DNA of 6,584 nt from the NCBI GenBank assembly GCA_013043915.1, contig JABEVH010000106.1, positions 1 to 6,584 of the forward strand, given 5' to 3'. The position numbers were made by a program, and so were the translations under genes. This stretch comes from Pseudomonadales bacterium. Its GTDB lineage: Bacteria; Pseudomonadota; Gammaproteobacteria; Pseudomonadales; Moraxellaceae. The notes below the pieces were generated by a model. It ran no database searches. It had not been told where the DNA came from and saw only the letters and a list, made by a program, of their open reading frames with translations. Below, in pieces: positions 1-6,584 of this stretch; positions within the stretch are counted from its first letter, which is position 1; the number at the start of each line of letters is the position of its first letter.

Positions 1-1192
1 ATTTATCCATACGCGTCGCCGTGGTGGGCCCCGCCGGCCCGACGACTTCATCGCGAACCGGATCCACAGGCCCCACGTAGTAAATAAAACGCCCGCGCAA
101 ATCAACCGGCAAGGTCTCCCCTCGCGCCAGCATATCCACCATACGCTTATGGGCGGCATCTCGTCCGGTCAACAAGGTCCCCGAAAGCAGCAGGGTCTCA
201 CCCGTCTTCCAGCCTTTGACATCTTCTGGGGTAATCGTATCAAGATTGACACGACGGGCACTCTGATTGTTCCAGCTGACTTCCGGCCAGTCTTCTATAC
301 GAGGTACGGGCAATTCAGCAGGCCCGGTGCCGTCGAGATGAAAATGAATATGACGGGTAGCTGCACAATTGGGAATCATCGCCACAGGCAATGATGCTGC
401 GTGCGTAGGGTAATCAAGAATTTTTACATCCACAACCGTGGTCAGGCCACCCAAGCCCTGGGCACCAATCCCTAAGGCATTGACCTTCTCATAGAGTTCA
501 AGGCGCAGTTCTTCAATGCGATTGCTCGGACCACGCTGCATCAGCTCTTGTATGTCCACGGGGTCCATCAAGGATTCCTTGGCCAATAGCACTGCTTTTT
601 CTGCCGTACCACCGATACCTATGCCCAACATACCGGGAGGACACCATCCCGCCCCCATGGTGGGTACCGTTTTTAAAACCCAGTCGACGATAGAGTCTGA
701 CGGATTGAGCATAACCATCTTGGACTTGTTCTCTGAGCCTCCCCCCTTGGCTGCCACCGTAATATCAAGACCATCGCCCGGCACCAGTTGGTAATGAATC
801 ACCGCAGGCGTGTTGTCGCGTGTGTTCTGACGGGCTCCTGCAGGGTCACGTAAAATAGAGGCCCGTAATACATTATCCGGTAACAGGTAGGCTCGTCGTA
901 CCCCCTCATTGATAGCCTCATCCAGACCTGTATCAAAATCCCAACACACCTGCATACCCACTTTGACAAATACGGTGACAATCCCTGTGTCCTGGCAAAT
1001 GGGGCGATGACCCATGGCGCACATACGAGAGTTGATCAGTATTTGCGCCATGGCATCACGCGCGGCCGGGTTTTCTTCCATCTCATAGGCACGATGCACC
1101 GCCTGTATAAAATCCAGAGGATGGTAGTAAGAGATGTACTGCAGGGCATCAGCAACACTCTGCACCAGATCATCACGTTTGATCAGGGTCAT
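1..1192 (-). CDS. fum: Class I (Fe-S) fumarate hydratase, 3' end cut by window edge
   Basis: Fumarate hydratase interconverts fumarate and malate in the TCA cycle, in the cytoplasm. The frame is open for 397 codons from the ATG at 1192 to the left edge with no stop, so the gene is partial; related single-chain class I enzymes are about 500 residues. Seen: an N-terminal fumerase domain (about 10-290) with the three cysteines expected to bind the [4Fe-4S] cluster, C66 in PICQDTG, C184 in GAGWCPPGM and C276 in IPNCAATRHIHF. The C-terminal fumerase domain starts near 315 and carries GRDAAHKR (343-350) and GPAGPTTATRMD (385-396). GGAG lies 5 bases upstream of the ATG, supporting this start. It is divergent from the kinase gene. 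L(+)-tartrate dehydratase is related, but its alpha and beta parts are separate proteins, whereas here both domains are fused, so fumarase is favoured. Which fum paralogue it is cannot be told. Confidence 0.93.
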   Translation of the reverse strand, partial: MTLIKRDDLVQSVADALQYISYYHPLDFIQAVHRAYEMEENPAARDAMAQILINSRMCAMGHRPICQDTGIVTVFVKVGMQVCWDFDTGLDEAINEGVRRAYLLPDNVLRASILRDPAGARQNTRDNTPAVIHYQLVPGDGLDITVAAKGGGSENKSKMVMLNPSDSIVDWVLKTVPTMGAGWCPPGMLGIGIGGTAEKAVLLAKESLMDPVDIQELMQRGPSNRIEELRLELYEKVNALGIGAQGLGGLTTVVDVKILDYPTHAASLPVAMIPNCAATRHIHFHLDGTGPAELPVPRIEDWPEVSWNNQSARRVNLDTITPEDVKGWKTGETLLLSGTLLTGRDAAHKRMVDMLARGETLPVDLRGRFIYYVGPVDPVRDEVVGPAGPTTATRMDK

Positions 1193-1197
1193 ACGGG

Positions 1198-1201
1198 CTC
1201 C
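1198..1201 (-). promoter_or_regulatory. Ribosome binding site of the fumarase gene
   Basis: Read on the minus strand, GGAG precedes the ATG by 5 bases. This matches the Shine-Dalgarno core and fixes the fumarase start at 1192. Confidence 0.7.
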
Positions 1202-1226
1202 GGCTTAATAACGGTAGGGAGGCCGT

Positions 1227-1232
1227 ATTATA
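1227..1232 (-). promoter_or_regulatory. Candidate -10 box for the fumarase gene
   Basis: On the minus strand this is a perfect TATAAT, which would start transcription near 1220 and leave a leader of roughly 27 bases before the fumarase ATG. No good TTGACA-like hexamer sits 16-18 bases upstream (the sequence there is CGCACT or TCGCAC), so the promoter is either weak at -35 or activator-dependent. The assignment is by position and consensus only. Confidence 0.5.
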
Positions 1233-1276
1233 GCTTCCCCATCGCCTGCAGTGCGAGCAACGAACAAAGTGAATGC

Positions 1277-1305
1277 TTAGCCAACACACTGAAATCAGGT
1301 ACAAT
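1277..1305 (+). promoter_or_regulatory. Candidate promoter for the ABC1 kinase gene
   Basis: TACAAT at 1300-1305 matches the sigma70 -10 consensus at five of six positions. TTAGCC at 1277-1282 is a weak -35 (three of six) at an ideal 17-base spacing. A start near 1312 would give a leader of about 19 bases before the ATG at 1331. It faces away from the fumarase promoter, and the two -10 boxes lie about 70 bases apart in the same intergenic region. Confidence 0.4.
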
Positions 1306-1330
1306 GCTGATGATTGAGTGATGAGTTTGC

Positions 1331-2731
1331 ATGATGAGCGATTTACCCCCATTGCCTTTACGTCGCGTTAAGACGGGTGCTCTGGAACGACGCTTTACCC
1401 TGGTTAAAGCAGGCATGGTGGCAGGAGCGCGCTTAGCCGTAGCCTCGGCGGGCAGTCTGTTTGCAGAGGCAGGTACACGCCAGGATGTACGGCGAGATGC
1501 CTTGTCACGCCAGGCTGAATATCTGGTCAACGAACTGGGTAAACTCAAAGGAAGTATCGTCAAGATCGGCCAGATGATGGCCCTGTACGGTGAACATTTT
1601 TTGTCTCCGGAAGTCACCCATGCCCTGCATAAGCTCAATGATTCGACCACAGCTCTAGCCTGGGAATCCATGGAAACGGTACTCAAGGATGAATTGGGTG
1701 ATCGGTTGCTGGATTTGGAGGTTCATCACCAACCTCTGGGGGCTGCCTCGTTAGGGCAGGTGCACCGTGCGCGTAGGCGCAGCGATGGGCGCGAGCTCTG
1801 TCTAAAAATTCAATACCCTGGCGTTGCGGACGCTGTCGATTCTGATCTTGACCTCGTCACGCATTTGATGCGCTTATCGCGACTGGTTCCCCAAACACGC
1901 GAGTTTGAAGAATGGCTGGAAGAAGTGCGTCAGATGATGCACCGTGAAGTGAACTATCCCCTGGAACTGGAGACAACACGGCGCTTTCATGATCTGTTAC
2001 AGGCTGATAACCGTTATATCGTGCCTGAAGTTTTTCCCGAGTATTCAACGGCTCATGTCTTATGCACCAGCTATGAACCCGGCTTGAGCATCAATCACCC
2101 TGACGTGCTGGCTTTGCCACAGGAGCGGCGCAATACCTTGGCGTTGGCTGCCTTAGACTTATGTGCTCGTGAAATTTTTCTGTGGGGTGAGATACAAACT
2201 GACCCCAACTTCGGCAACTACCTTATACATATCGATGCAACATCAGGTCAGGATCGCCTGATTTGCCTGGATTTTGGTGCGGTGCGTGACTTCCCCCCCG
2301 ACCTGATACGCTTGGCCCGAGGTTTAACCGAGGCTGCCTTTGATAAGGATATGGACCTGATGCTACAAGCCATGCAGGGCTATAGCTTTTTTGATCAAAT
2401 GCCCGTTCAGGGACGTGAACGCTTTGCCCATCTGCTCTTTCTGGCCATCGAGCCGTTTGCTCGTCCTGAAGACGTTGAGGCTAGTTGTTTGGATGGACAG
2501 GGTAATTATCTATGGGCACAAAGTCATTTACATAAACGCGCCATAGCCATGGCTGCTCGTACAGCTACCAATGTGGGTTTTTCTGCTCCCCCTAAAGAAC
2601 TGATGTTTGTCAGTCGCAAGTTAATGGGAGCCTATACCTTCATGACCGTCATCGATGCTCGTATCCAAGCACGTGCCTTGCTACAGCCTTATGTAGACAC
2701 ATGGCGCCAGCAACGTCATCAGGACGGTTAA
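1331..2731 (+). CDS. ABC1/AarF/UbiB-family atypical kinase-like protein
   Basis: The 466-residue protein belongs to the ABC1 (UbiB/COQ8/ADCK) family of atypical protein-kinase-like ATPases, known to support ubiquinone synthesis and lipid homeostasis. Seen: the family KxGQ motif at 78-81 (KIGQ), the Ala-rich loop GAAS at 137-140 in place of a P-loop, the ATP-site lysine K159 in LCLKIQYPG, a conserved EVNYPLELE stretch (206-214), the catalytic-loop motif TDPNFGNY (290-297, D291, N296), and the metal-binding DFG at 314-316. All key residues are present, so it looks active. It lacks an obvious pair of C-terminal hydrophobic helices such as those of E. coli UbiB (546 residues) and resembles the shorter COQ8-like members. 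The start has two consecutive ATGs with only a weak GATGAG five bases upstream; an in-frame TGA at 1322 rules out a longer form. No ubi gene adjoins it, so the symbol ubiB is withheld. Confidence 0.9.
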   Translation: MMSDLPPLPLRRVKTGALERRFTLVKAGMVAGARLAVASAGSLFAEAGTRQDVRRDALSRQAEYLVNELGKLKGSIVKIGQMMALYGEHFLSPEVTHALHKLNDSTTALAWESMETVLKDELGDRLLDLEVHHQPLGAASLGQVHRARRRSDGRELCLKIQYPGVADAVDSDLDLVTHLMRLSRLVPQTREFEEWLEEVRQMMHREVNYPLELETTRRFHDLLQADNRYIVPEVFPEYSTAHVLCTSYEPGLSINHPDVLALPQERRNTLALAALDLCAREIFLWGEIQTDPNFGNYLIHIDATSGQDRLICLDFGAVRDFPPDLIRLARGLTEAAFDKDMDLMLQAMQGYSFFDQMPVQGRERFAHLLFLAIEPFARPEDVEASCLDGQGNYLWAQSHLHKRAIAMAARTATNVGFSAPPKELMFVSRKLMGAYTFMTVIDARIQARALLQPYVDTWRQQRHQDG

Positions 2732-2776
2732 CTACCGTGGTCGCAAAAGACAGGAATGAACGCTATACGGAGTCTG

Positions 2777-2807
2777 CACCCATGTTAACATCATGGCTCA
2801 CCCATGT
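2777..2807 (+). repeat. 9-base direct repeat with central inverted half, candidate operator
   Basis: CACCCATGT occurs at 2777-2785 and again at 2799-2807, a 22-base period or about two helical turns. Between them lies CATGG (2792-2796), the inverse of the CCATG within each copy, so either copy can pair with the centre as a short hairpin. The left half also contains the perfect 10-base palindrome ATGTTAACAT (2782-2791). The site lies about 25-55 bases upstream of the first amidotransferase start, a sensible place for a regulator. It could be chance, and no regulator is known from the window. Confidence 0.35.
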
Positions 2808-2815
2808 CGTGACCT

Positions 2816-2820
2816 AAGGA
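2816..2820 (+). promoter_or_regulatory. Ribosome binding site of the first amidotransferase
   Basis: AAGGA ends 10 bases before the ATG at 2831, slightly long but workable. It supports this start, which is independently fixed by the need for Cys at residue 2. Confidence 0.55.
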
Positions 2821-2830
2821 TAGCTATTCG

Positions 2831-4696
2831 ATGTGCGGCATTGCCGGATTTCTGGGAAGTTTTGAGAATTCAGAAGCCACCCTTTTGCGCATGACACAGG
2901 CGATAGCGCATCGTGGACCGGATGCCGACGGGGTCTTTCATGAAGGTCTCATCCATCTGGGACATCGTCGTCTGGCGGTGATCGATTTAGAAACAGGCCG
3001 CCAACCTTTGTTCAATGAAGATGGCCGTATCGCTTTAGTCTTTAACGGCGAGATTTATAACTTTGCTGATTTAAGAGCTGAATTGATACAGGCTGGCCAC
3101 CACTTTAGCACCCATACGGACAGTGAAGTACTGATCCATGGTTATGAAGCCTGGGGATCTGGCCTGTTACAACGCATCCAGGGTATGTTTGCTTTTGCCA
3201 TCTGGGATAGTCAGCAACAAAGGTTGTTTCTTGCGCGGGATCACCTCGGGGTCAAGCCCTTGCACTATGTCTGGCTACCCGAAACAGGCTCACTTATATT
3301 TGCCTCTGAGGTCAAGGCGTTGCTGGAACATCCTGAGGTGCGCCGCTGTATTGATCCTGAGGCCCTGGGTCTTTTTTTGCAATGCCAATATATACCCACA
3401 CCGCGTAGTATCTATGCGCATATCAAGAAGTTACCTCCTGGTCATAGCCTCACGATCAGTCATCGACAGATGACCATCGAACGATACTGGCATCTGCGTT
3501 ATCCCCTACCCAAGGTACAGGATGAAGCTGATGCCATAGCCAGCACGGAGCATGCCCTGCGCCAGTCGGTCAAAAGCATGCTGGTTGCAGATGTGCCGCT
3601 GGGCGTGTTTCTAAGTGGCGGCGTGGATTCCAGCTTGATCGCAGCTTTAGTGTCGCAAGAACGTACACAAGCTGTTGATACCTTTACCTTAGGTTTTTCG
3701 GGTCAAGTCCAGGGCAGTGAACATCTCGCAGCGGAAACGGTAGCTAACCATATAGGTAGCCGCCATCATGCATTGATGCTGGAAGCCGATGATGTACTCC
3801 AGGCACTGTCCTCATCCTTGAACATCTTTGATGAGCCTTTTGCTGATCCTGCCACCCTGCCTACCTTGCTTTTATCCGAGTTTGCCAGAAAACATGTTAC
3901 TGTCGTATTAACCGGCGAAGGGGCTGATGAAGTATTTGCTGGCTATGGCAATTATTCTCGGCGCATGGAAACGGAGCGCTGGGTTCGGTGGTTAGGTCAC
4001 CCCTACTCTCCTTTACCTTGGCTATTACGCTGGTTGCCGGGACGCTTACGCAAGGATCGCTGGATCAGTGCCATACTCTCACCCGTAGCACGGCGTTACG
4101 CTACCATACCCAGTGTTTTTGATGCTCATTTACGCTCAGAACTATTTACCCCTGCGTTTCAGGCACAGCATCATGAGAGCATTTTTGATTATGCCGAGAA
4201 ACTCTATCTTGACTGTGATGCCCCCGACTATCTGAATCATTTACTGCATATCGATCGTGGGTTATGGCTACCTGATGACCTACTCACCAAAGTGGATCGG
4301 GCGACCATGGCCCACGCTCTGGAAGCACGCGTACCTTATCTGGATCATCACTTCGTGGAGTTTTGTGCAGGTTTGGACCCTAATTTAAAATGCCGCGACC
4401 GTACCGGTAAATACCTACTTAAAAAAATTGCTAGCCGACACCTGCCTGAAACCATCGTTTATCGCAATAAACAGGGTTTTATGCTACCTCTGCGCGAGTG
4501 GTTGGCTGACCCCTTGCGTCAACCTGTGCAACAAGCCTTGACCCACCTCGCTGAACGCGGCTTATTTCAGCGCGCAGCTCTGGCTCGTATTGAAGATGAA
4601 CACTATAGCGGCCACAAGCATCATGCAGGTCGATTATGGGCTCTTTTAGTCCTAGAACACTGGTTTCAGCGTCACGCTTCGGAGTTTAGTCTGTAA
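2831..4696 (+). CDS. asnB: AsnB-family glutamine-hydrolysing amidotransferase (asparagine synthetase type)
   Basis: Family members hydrolyse glutamine in an N-terminal Ntn domain and pass the ammonia to an ATP-activated carboxylate in a C-terminal synthetase domain, classically aspartate to asparagine. Seen in this 621-residue protein: MCGIAGF, giving Cys as the mature N-terminal nucleophile and fixing the start; HRRLAVID with R47; NGEIYN (72-77); and D97 in HTDSEV. The synthetase domain begins near 230, with the pyrophosphate loop SGGVDSS (262-268), TGEGADEVFAGY (361-372) and LPDDLLTKVDRAT (480-492) followed by LEARVPYLDH. Both active sites look complete. At 621 residues it is longer than E. 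coli AsnB (554) and within the size range of AsnB-like proteins found in polysaccharide clusters. It leads a run whose next gene starts inside its stop codon (TAATG). True asparagine synthetase and cluster-specific amidation are both possible; gene order favours the latter (inference). The lasso-cyclase type is unlikely because the glutaminase residues are intact. Confidence 0.9.
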   Translation: MCGIAGFLGSFENSEATLLRMTQAIAHRGPDADGVFHEGLIHLGHRRLAVIDLETGRQPLFNEDGRIALVFNGEIYNFADLRAELIQAGHHFSTHTDSEVLIHGYEAWGSGLLQRIQGMFAFAIWDSQQQRLFLARDHLGVKPLHYVWLPETGSLIFASEVKALLEHPEVRRCIDPEALGLFLQCQYIPTPRSIYAHIKKLPPGHSLTISHRQMTIERYWHLRYPLPKVQDEADAIASTEHALRQSVKSMLVADVPLGVFLSGGVDSSLIAALVSQERTQAVDTFTLGFSGQVQGSEHLAAETVANHIGSRHHALMLEADDVLQALSSSLNIFDEPFADPATLPTLLLSEFARKHVTVVLTGEGADEVFAGYGNYSRRMETERWVRWLGHPYSPLPWLLRWLPGRLRKDRWISAILSPVARRYATIPSVFDAHLRSELFTPAFQAQHHESIFDYAEKLYLDCDAPDYLNHLLHIDRGLWLPDDLLTKVDRATMAHALEARVPYLDHHFVEFCAGLDPNLKCRDRTGKYLLKKIASRHLPETIVYRNKQGFMLPLREWLADPLRQPVQQALTHLAERGLFQRAALARIEDEHYSGHKHHAGRLWALLVLEHWFQRHASEFSL

Positions 4697-5817
4697 TGAT
4701 CGATCAAAACCCGCTGCGTATTTTACACACCGAGTCATCCACCGGCTGGGGTGGCCAGGAAATTCGTATTCTGACAGAAGCTCGCGGCATGATTGACCGT
4801 GGGCATCAGGTCACCCTGCTAACACCTGAGGAAGCTCAGATTGCGCCAGCCGCGGATGCCCGTGGAATACCTTGTATACGTTTACCTATTACGCGCAAAC
4901 GTTTGGGTCCATGGTGGACATTGCGGCATTGGCTTGCCCAGCATACCCATGACTTCGACATCATCAACACACATAGTTCTACAGATGCCTGGTTAGTGGC
5001 CTTGGCCTGTGTCACGCTTGACCACCCTGTCCCGGTAGTTCGCACGCGCCATGTCTCGACAGCTGTGCGTTCCAGCCTGCCGACGCGGTGGCTCTATACC
5101 CGCGCAACCTCACATGTCGTCGTGACAGGTGAACAATTGCGTCATAATCTGCATACCAACACAGGCATTAATCTTGATCACATGACTTCGGTACGAACCG
5201 GCATTGATTTAGCACGATTTAAACCTACGGATAATCCTTCAAAAGCTCGGCATAACTTGGGTTTGCTTGATCGACCAACGGTAGGGATAGTTGCTACACT
5301 GCGGGACTGGAAAGGACATGAAGATTTGCTGCAAGCATGGGCAACGTTGCCGGCTAGCTTGCATGACTGGCAATTGATCATCGTGGGAGATGGACCACGC
5401 CGCCCTCATCTGGAAGCACTGATCGAAGAACTGCAACTTCATGACCGCATAAAAATGGTAGGCAATGTTGATGATGTTCCTGCATGGATGCAATCGATGG
5501 ATATCTTTGCGCTCCCCTCTTACGCCAATGAAGGCGTACCGCAAGGCCTTATGCAAGCGATGGCTTGTGCCTTGCCTGTGATCAGTACTCCTGTGGGAGC
5601 TATTGGTGAAATCGTGCTCGATGATCAAACCGGACTGATGGCTCTCCCTCGCAACCCTGAGTCTCTCGGGGCAGCGTTGCAAAGATTGATGACTCAGCCT
5701 GATCTGCGACAGCGACTTGCTAAAGCTGCTTTACAAAATGCGCAAGCCAGCATGGGACTTGATGTTATGCTTGATGCTATGGAACAGATTTTTTATCGTT
5801 TCCGGAGACCGGACTGA
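4696..5817 (+). CDS. GT4-like family glycosyltransferase
   Basis: The 373-residue protein is a GT-B fold glycosyltransferase that should move a sugar from a nucleotide donor to a growing glycan at the cytoplasmic face of the membrane. Seen: an N-terminal acceptor half with the glycine-rich STGWGGQEIRIL (15-26); the hinge and start of the donor half near 195, VGIVATLRDWKGHEDLL (196-212); IIVGDGPRR (228-236); and the donor-site region YANEGVPQGLMQAMA (276-290) followed by PVISTPVGAIGEIV (294-307). The usual E-x7-E pair reads E279 and Q287, so the second glutamate is replaced by glutamine. There is no signal peptide or clear membrane helix. The ATG overlaps the preceding stop by one base and the gene ends in TGATG with the next, so all three genes are probably translationally coupled. 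The SD is weak (CGGAG about 13 bases upstream). Donor, linkage and product cannot be read from sequence. Confidence 0.88.
   Translation: MIDQNPLRILHTESSTGWGGQEIRILTEARGMIDRGHQVTLLTPEEAQIAPAADARGIPCIRLPITRKRLGPWWTLRHWLAQHTHDFDIINTHSSTDAWLVALACVTLDHPVPVVRTRHVSTAVRSSLPTRWLYTRATSHVVVTGEQLRHNLHTNTGINLDHMTSVRTGIDLARFKPTDNPSKARHNLGLLDRPTVGIVATLRDWKGHEDLLQAWATLPASLHDWQLIIVGDGPRRPHLEALIEELQLHDRIKMVGNVDDVPAWMQSMDIFALPSYANEGVPQGLMQAMACALPVISTPVGAIGEIVLDDQTGLMALPRNPESLGAALQRLMTQPDLRQRLAKAALQNAQASMGLDVMLDAMEQIFYRFRRPD
5804..5807 (+). promoter_or_regulatory. Ribosome binding site of the second amidotransferase
   Basis: GGAG lies inside the end of the glycosyltransferase gene, nine bases before the ATG at 5817. 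It supports that start in addition to coupling through the overlapping TGATG. Confidence 0.6.
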
Positions 5818-6584
5818 TGTGTGGTATTGGAGGTTTTTTTGCCTGTACAGCGCAGCCGCCAAGCCTTGCACAGCGTATGTTGCTGGCTTTACAGCAACGA
5901 GGCCCCGACGCCCAACACGTCAGCGCCTGGGATGCTGGGTTTACACCGATAGAAACCAACCAAGCGACTACCAATGCCCTGGTTCATACCCGTTTAGCCA
6001 TCATTGATCCGCGTCCTGAGGCGGATCAACCCATGGGTAATGAGGTGGGTGATATTTGGTTAAGCTATAACGGTGAAGTTTACGACTGGCAAGATGATGC
6101 TCAGTACTTGCGTCAACAAGGTGCCGTGTTCAAAACCAGGTCAGATACCGAATTTATCCTGCATGCCTATGAACATTGGGGCATAGGCATGCTGAGTCGC
6201 CTACGTGGTAAATTTGCGCTGGCGATTCTGGATATCAAACGACAACAACTTTGGCTGGCCACCGACCGTCTCGGTTTAAAATCAGTGGTTTATTCGCTGG
6301 AGCATGGCAATTTTGCCTTTGCCTCACTGGTGAGGGCCCTGCTACCCTGCCTGCCTACGGATCGTCGTAACTGGTCACACTCAGCACTGGATGCTTACCT
6401 GGCGCATCGGTACATACCCAGTCCGATGACTATTTTTGAACATATCAAGCGCTTGCCTGCTGCACATTACTTGCACTTTGATTTGCGTTCCCGCGCTCTT
6501 GATATAAAACCCTATTGGCCTGAAGCTATCAACACTCGCCCGAGTGACTGGGTTACCACCTTGTATCAGTCCATTGATTTGCGC
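5817..6584 (+). CDS. Second, divergent AsnB-family amidotransferase, 3' end cut by window edge
   Basis: The frame is open for 256 codons to the right edge without a stop, so only the glutaminase domain and the linker to the synthetase domain are visible. Seen: MCGIGGFF with the Cys nucleophile; HTRLAIID with R59; NGEVYD (85-90); D110 in RSDTEFILHAYEHWG; and then the start of the synthetase part (AYLAHRYIPSPMTIFEHIKRLP, about 193-213), where the first paralogue has FLQCQYIPTPRSIYAHIKK. So the glutaminase should be active. Differences from the first paralogue: KSVVYS (155-160) for KPLHYV, FASLVRAL (168-175) for FASEVKAL, and LPAAH for LPPGH. The pairwise similarity is modest, so this is not a recent duplication. 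It starts inside the glycosyltransferase stop codon (TGATG). A specialised amidation role in a glycan pathway is inferred; the pyrophosphate loop and substrate pocket lie beyond the edge. Asparagine synthetase proper is the alternative. Confidence 0.88.
   Translation, partial: MCGIGGFFACTAQPPSLAQRMLLALQQRGPDAQHVSAWDAGFTPIETNQATTNALVHTRLAIIDPRPEADQPMGNEVGDIWLSYNGEVYDWQDDAQYLRQQGAVFKTRSDTEFILHAYEHWGIGMLSRLRGKFALAILDIKRQQLWLATDRLGLKSVVYSLEHGNFAFASLVRALLPCLPTDRRNWSHSALDAYLAHRYIPSPMTIFEHIKRLPAAHYLHFDLRSRALDIKPYWPEAINTRPSDWVTTLYQSIDLR

Noticed and set aside
149..794. Two plus-strand open frames of 81 and 92 codons
   Set aside because: Both are antisense to the fumarase, whose minus-strand frame shows continuous family conservation through this stretch.
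1228..1686. 152-codon open frame on the minus strand
   Set aside because: It lies largely over the N-terminal part of the well-supported kinase gene and the promoter region, and its translation shows no domain; it is a shadow frame.
2785..2790. TTAACA as a -35 box for the amidotransferase run
   Set aside because: It matches TTGACA at five of six positions, but no -10-like hexamer occurs 16-18 bases downstream, so no promoter is called.
2732..2830. Rho-independent terminator after the kinase gene
   Set aside because: The only pairing parts are 5-base CCATG/CATGG arms and no run of T follows, so this does not qualify as a terminator.
5239..5682. 147-codon open frame on the minus strand
   Set aside because: It is antisense to the conserved donor half of the glycosyltransferase, and its product has no recognisable motif.
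5717..6007. 96-codon plus-strand open frame spanning the glycosyltransferase end
   Set aside because: It is out of frame with both flanking genes, which are each supported by conserved motifs.
2831..6584. Lasso-peptide cyclase-type AsnB homologues
   Set aside because: Both proteins keep Cys at position 2 and the full set of glutaminase residues, which lasso cyclases usually have lost, and no precursor peptide or leader peptidase is seen.

Overview
The window looks like chromosomal DNA from a beta- or gammaproteobacterium of intermediate GC. This rests on three things: the fumarase is the long, two-domain class I Fe-S type with a typical proteobacterial N-terminus, the second gene is a proteobacterial-style ABC1/UbiB-family kinase, and Shine-Dalgarno signals precede most starts. 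The genus cannot be told from the sequence alone. No RNA gene, insertion sequence, CRISPR array or attachment site was found. The only gap of more than 100 bases is the 138-base divergent intergenic region.

Left part (1-1192, minus strand): the first ~397 codons of a class I fumarate hydratase, running off the left edge. Its open frame has no stop inside the window. All three expected cluster cysteines are present. A 138-base divergent intergenic region with a perfect TATAAT box facing left and a plausible promoter facing right separates it from the next gene. Middle-left (1331-2731, plus): an ABC1/AarF/COQ8-type atypical kinase-like protein with the KxGQ, Ala-rich loop, DPNFGN and DFG motifs intact.

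Right part (2831-6584, plus): a tight three-gene run of an AsnB-family amidotransferase, a GT4-type glycosyltransferase, and a second, clearly divergent AsnB-family amidotransferase cut by the right edge. The genes overlap by single bases (TAATG and TGATG), so they are almost certainly co-transcribed and translationally coupled. A 99-base gap in front of the run carries a 9-base direct repeat with a 22-base period and a central inverted half, a candidate regulator site. No terminator is visible there, so read-through from the kinase gene is possible.

How the genes may work together: fumarase belongs to the TCA cycle, and ABC1 kinases support ubiquinone synthesis or lipid homeostasis, so the left half reads as housekeeping. 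The amidotransferase-glycosyltransferase-amidotransferase run resembles the edge of a surface-polysaccharide or glycoconjugate cluster, where AsnB-like enzymes amidate sugar acids or peptide parts. This role is inferred from gene order. Two paralogous AsnB proteins around one glycosyltransferase, the second with altered motif residues, is the most interesting feature. Nothing here is proof of an undescribed system, and the decisive genes probably lie beyond the right edge.
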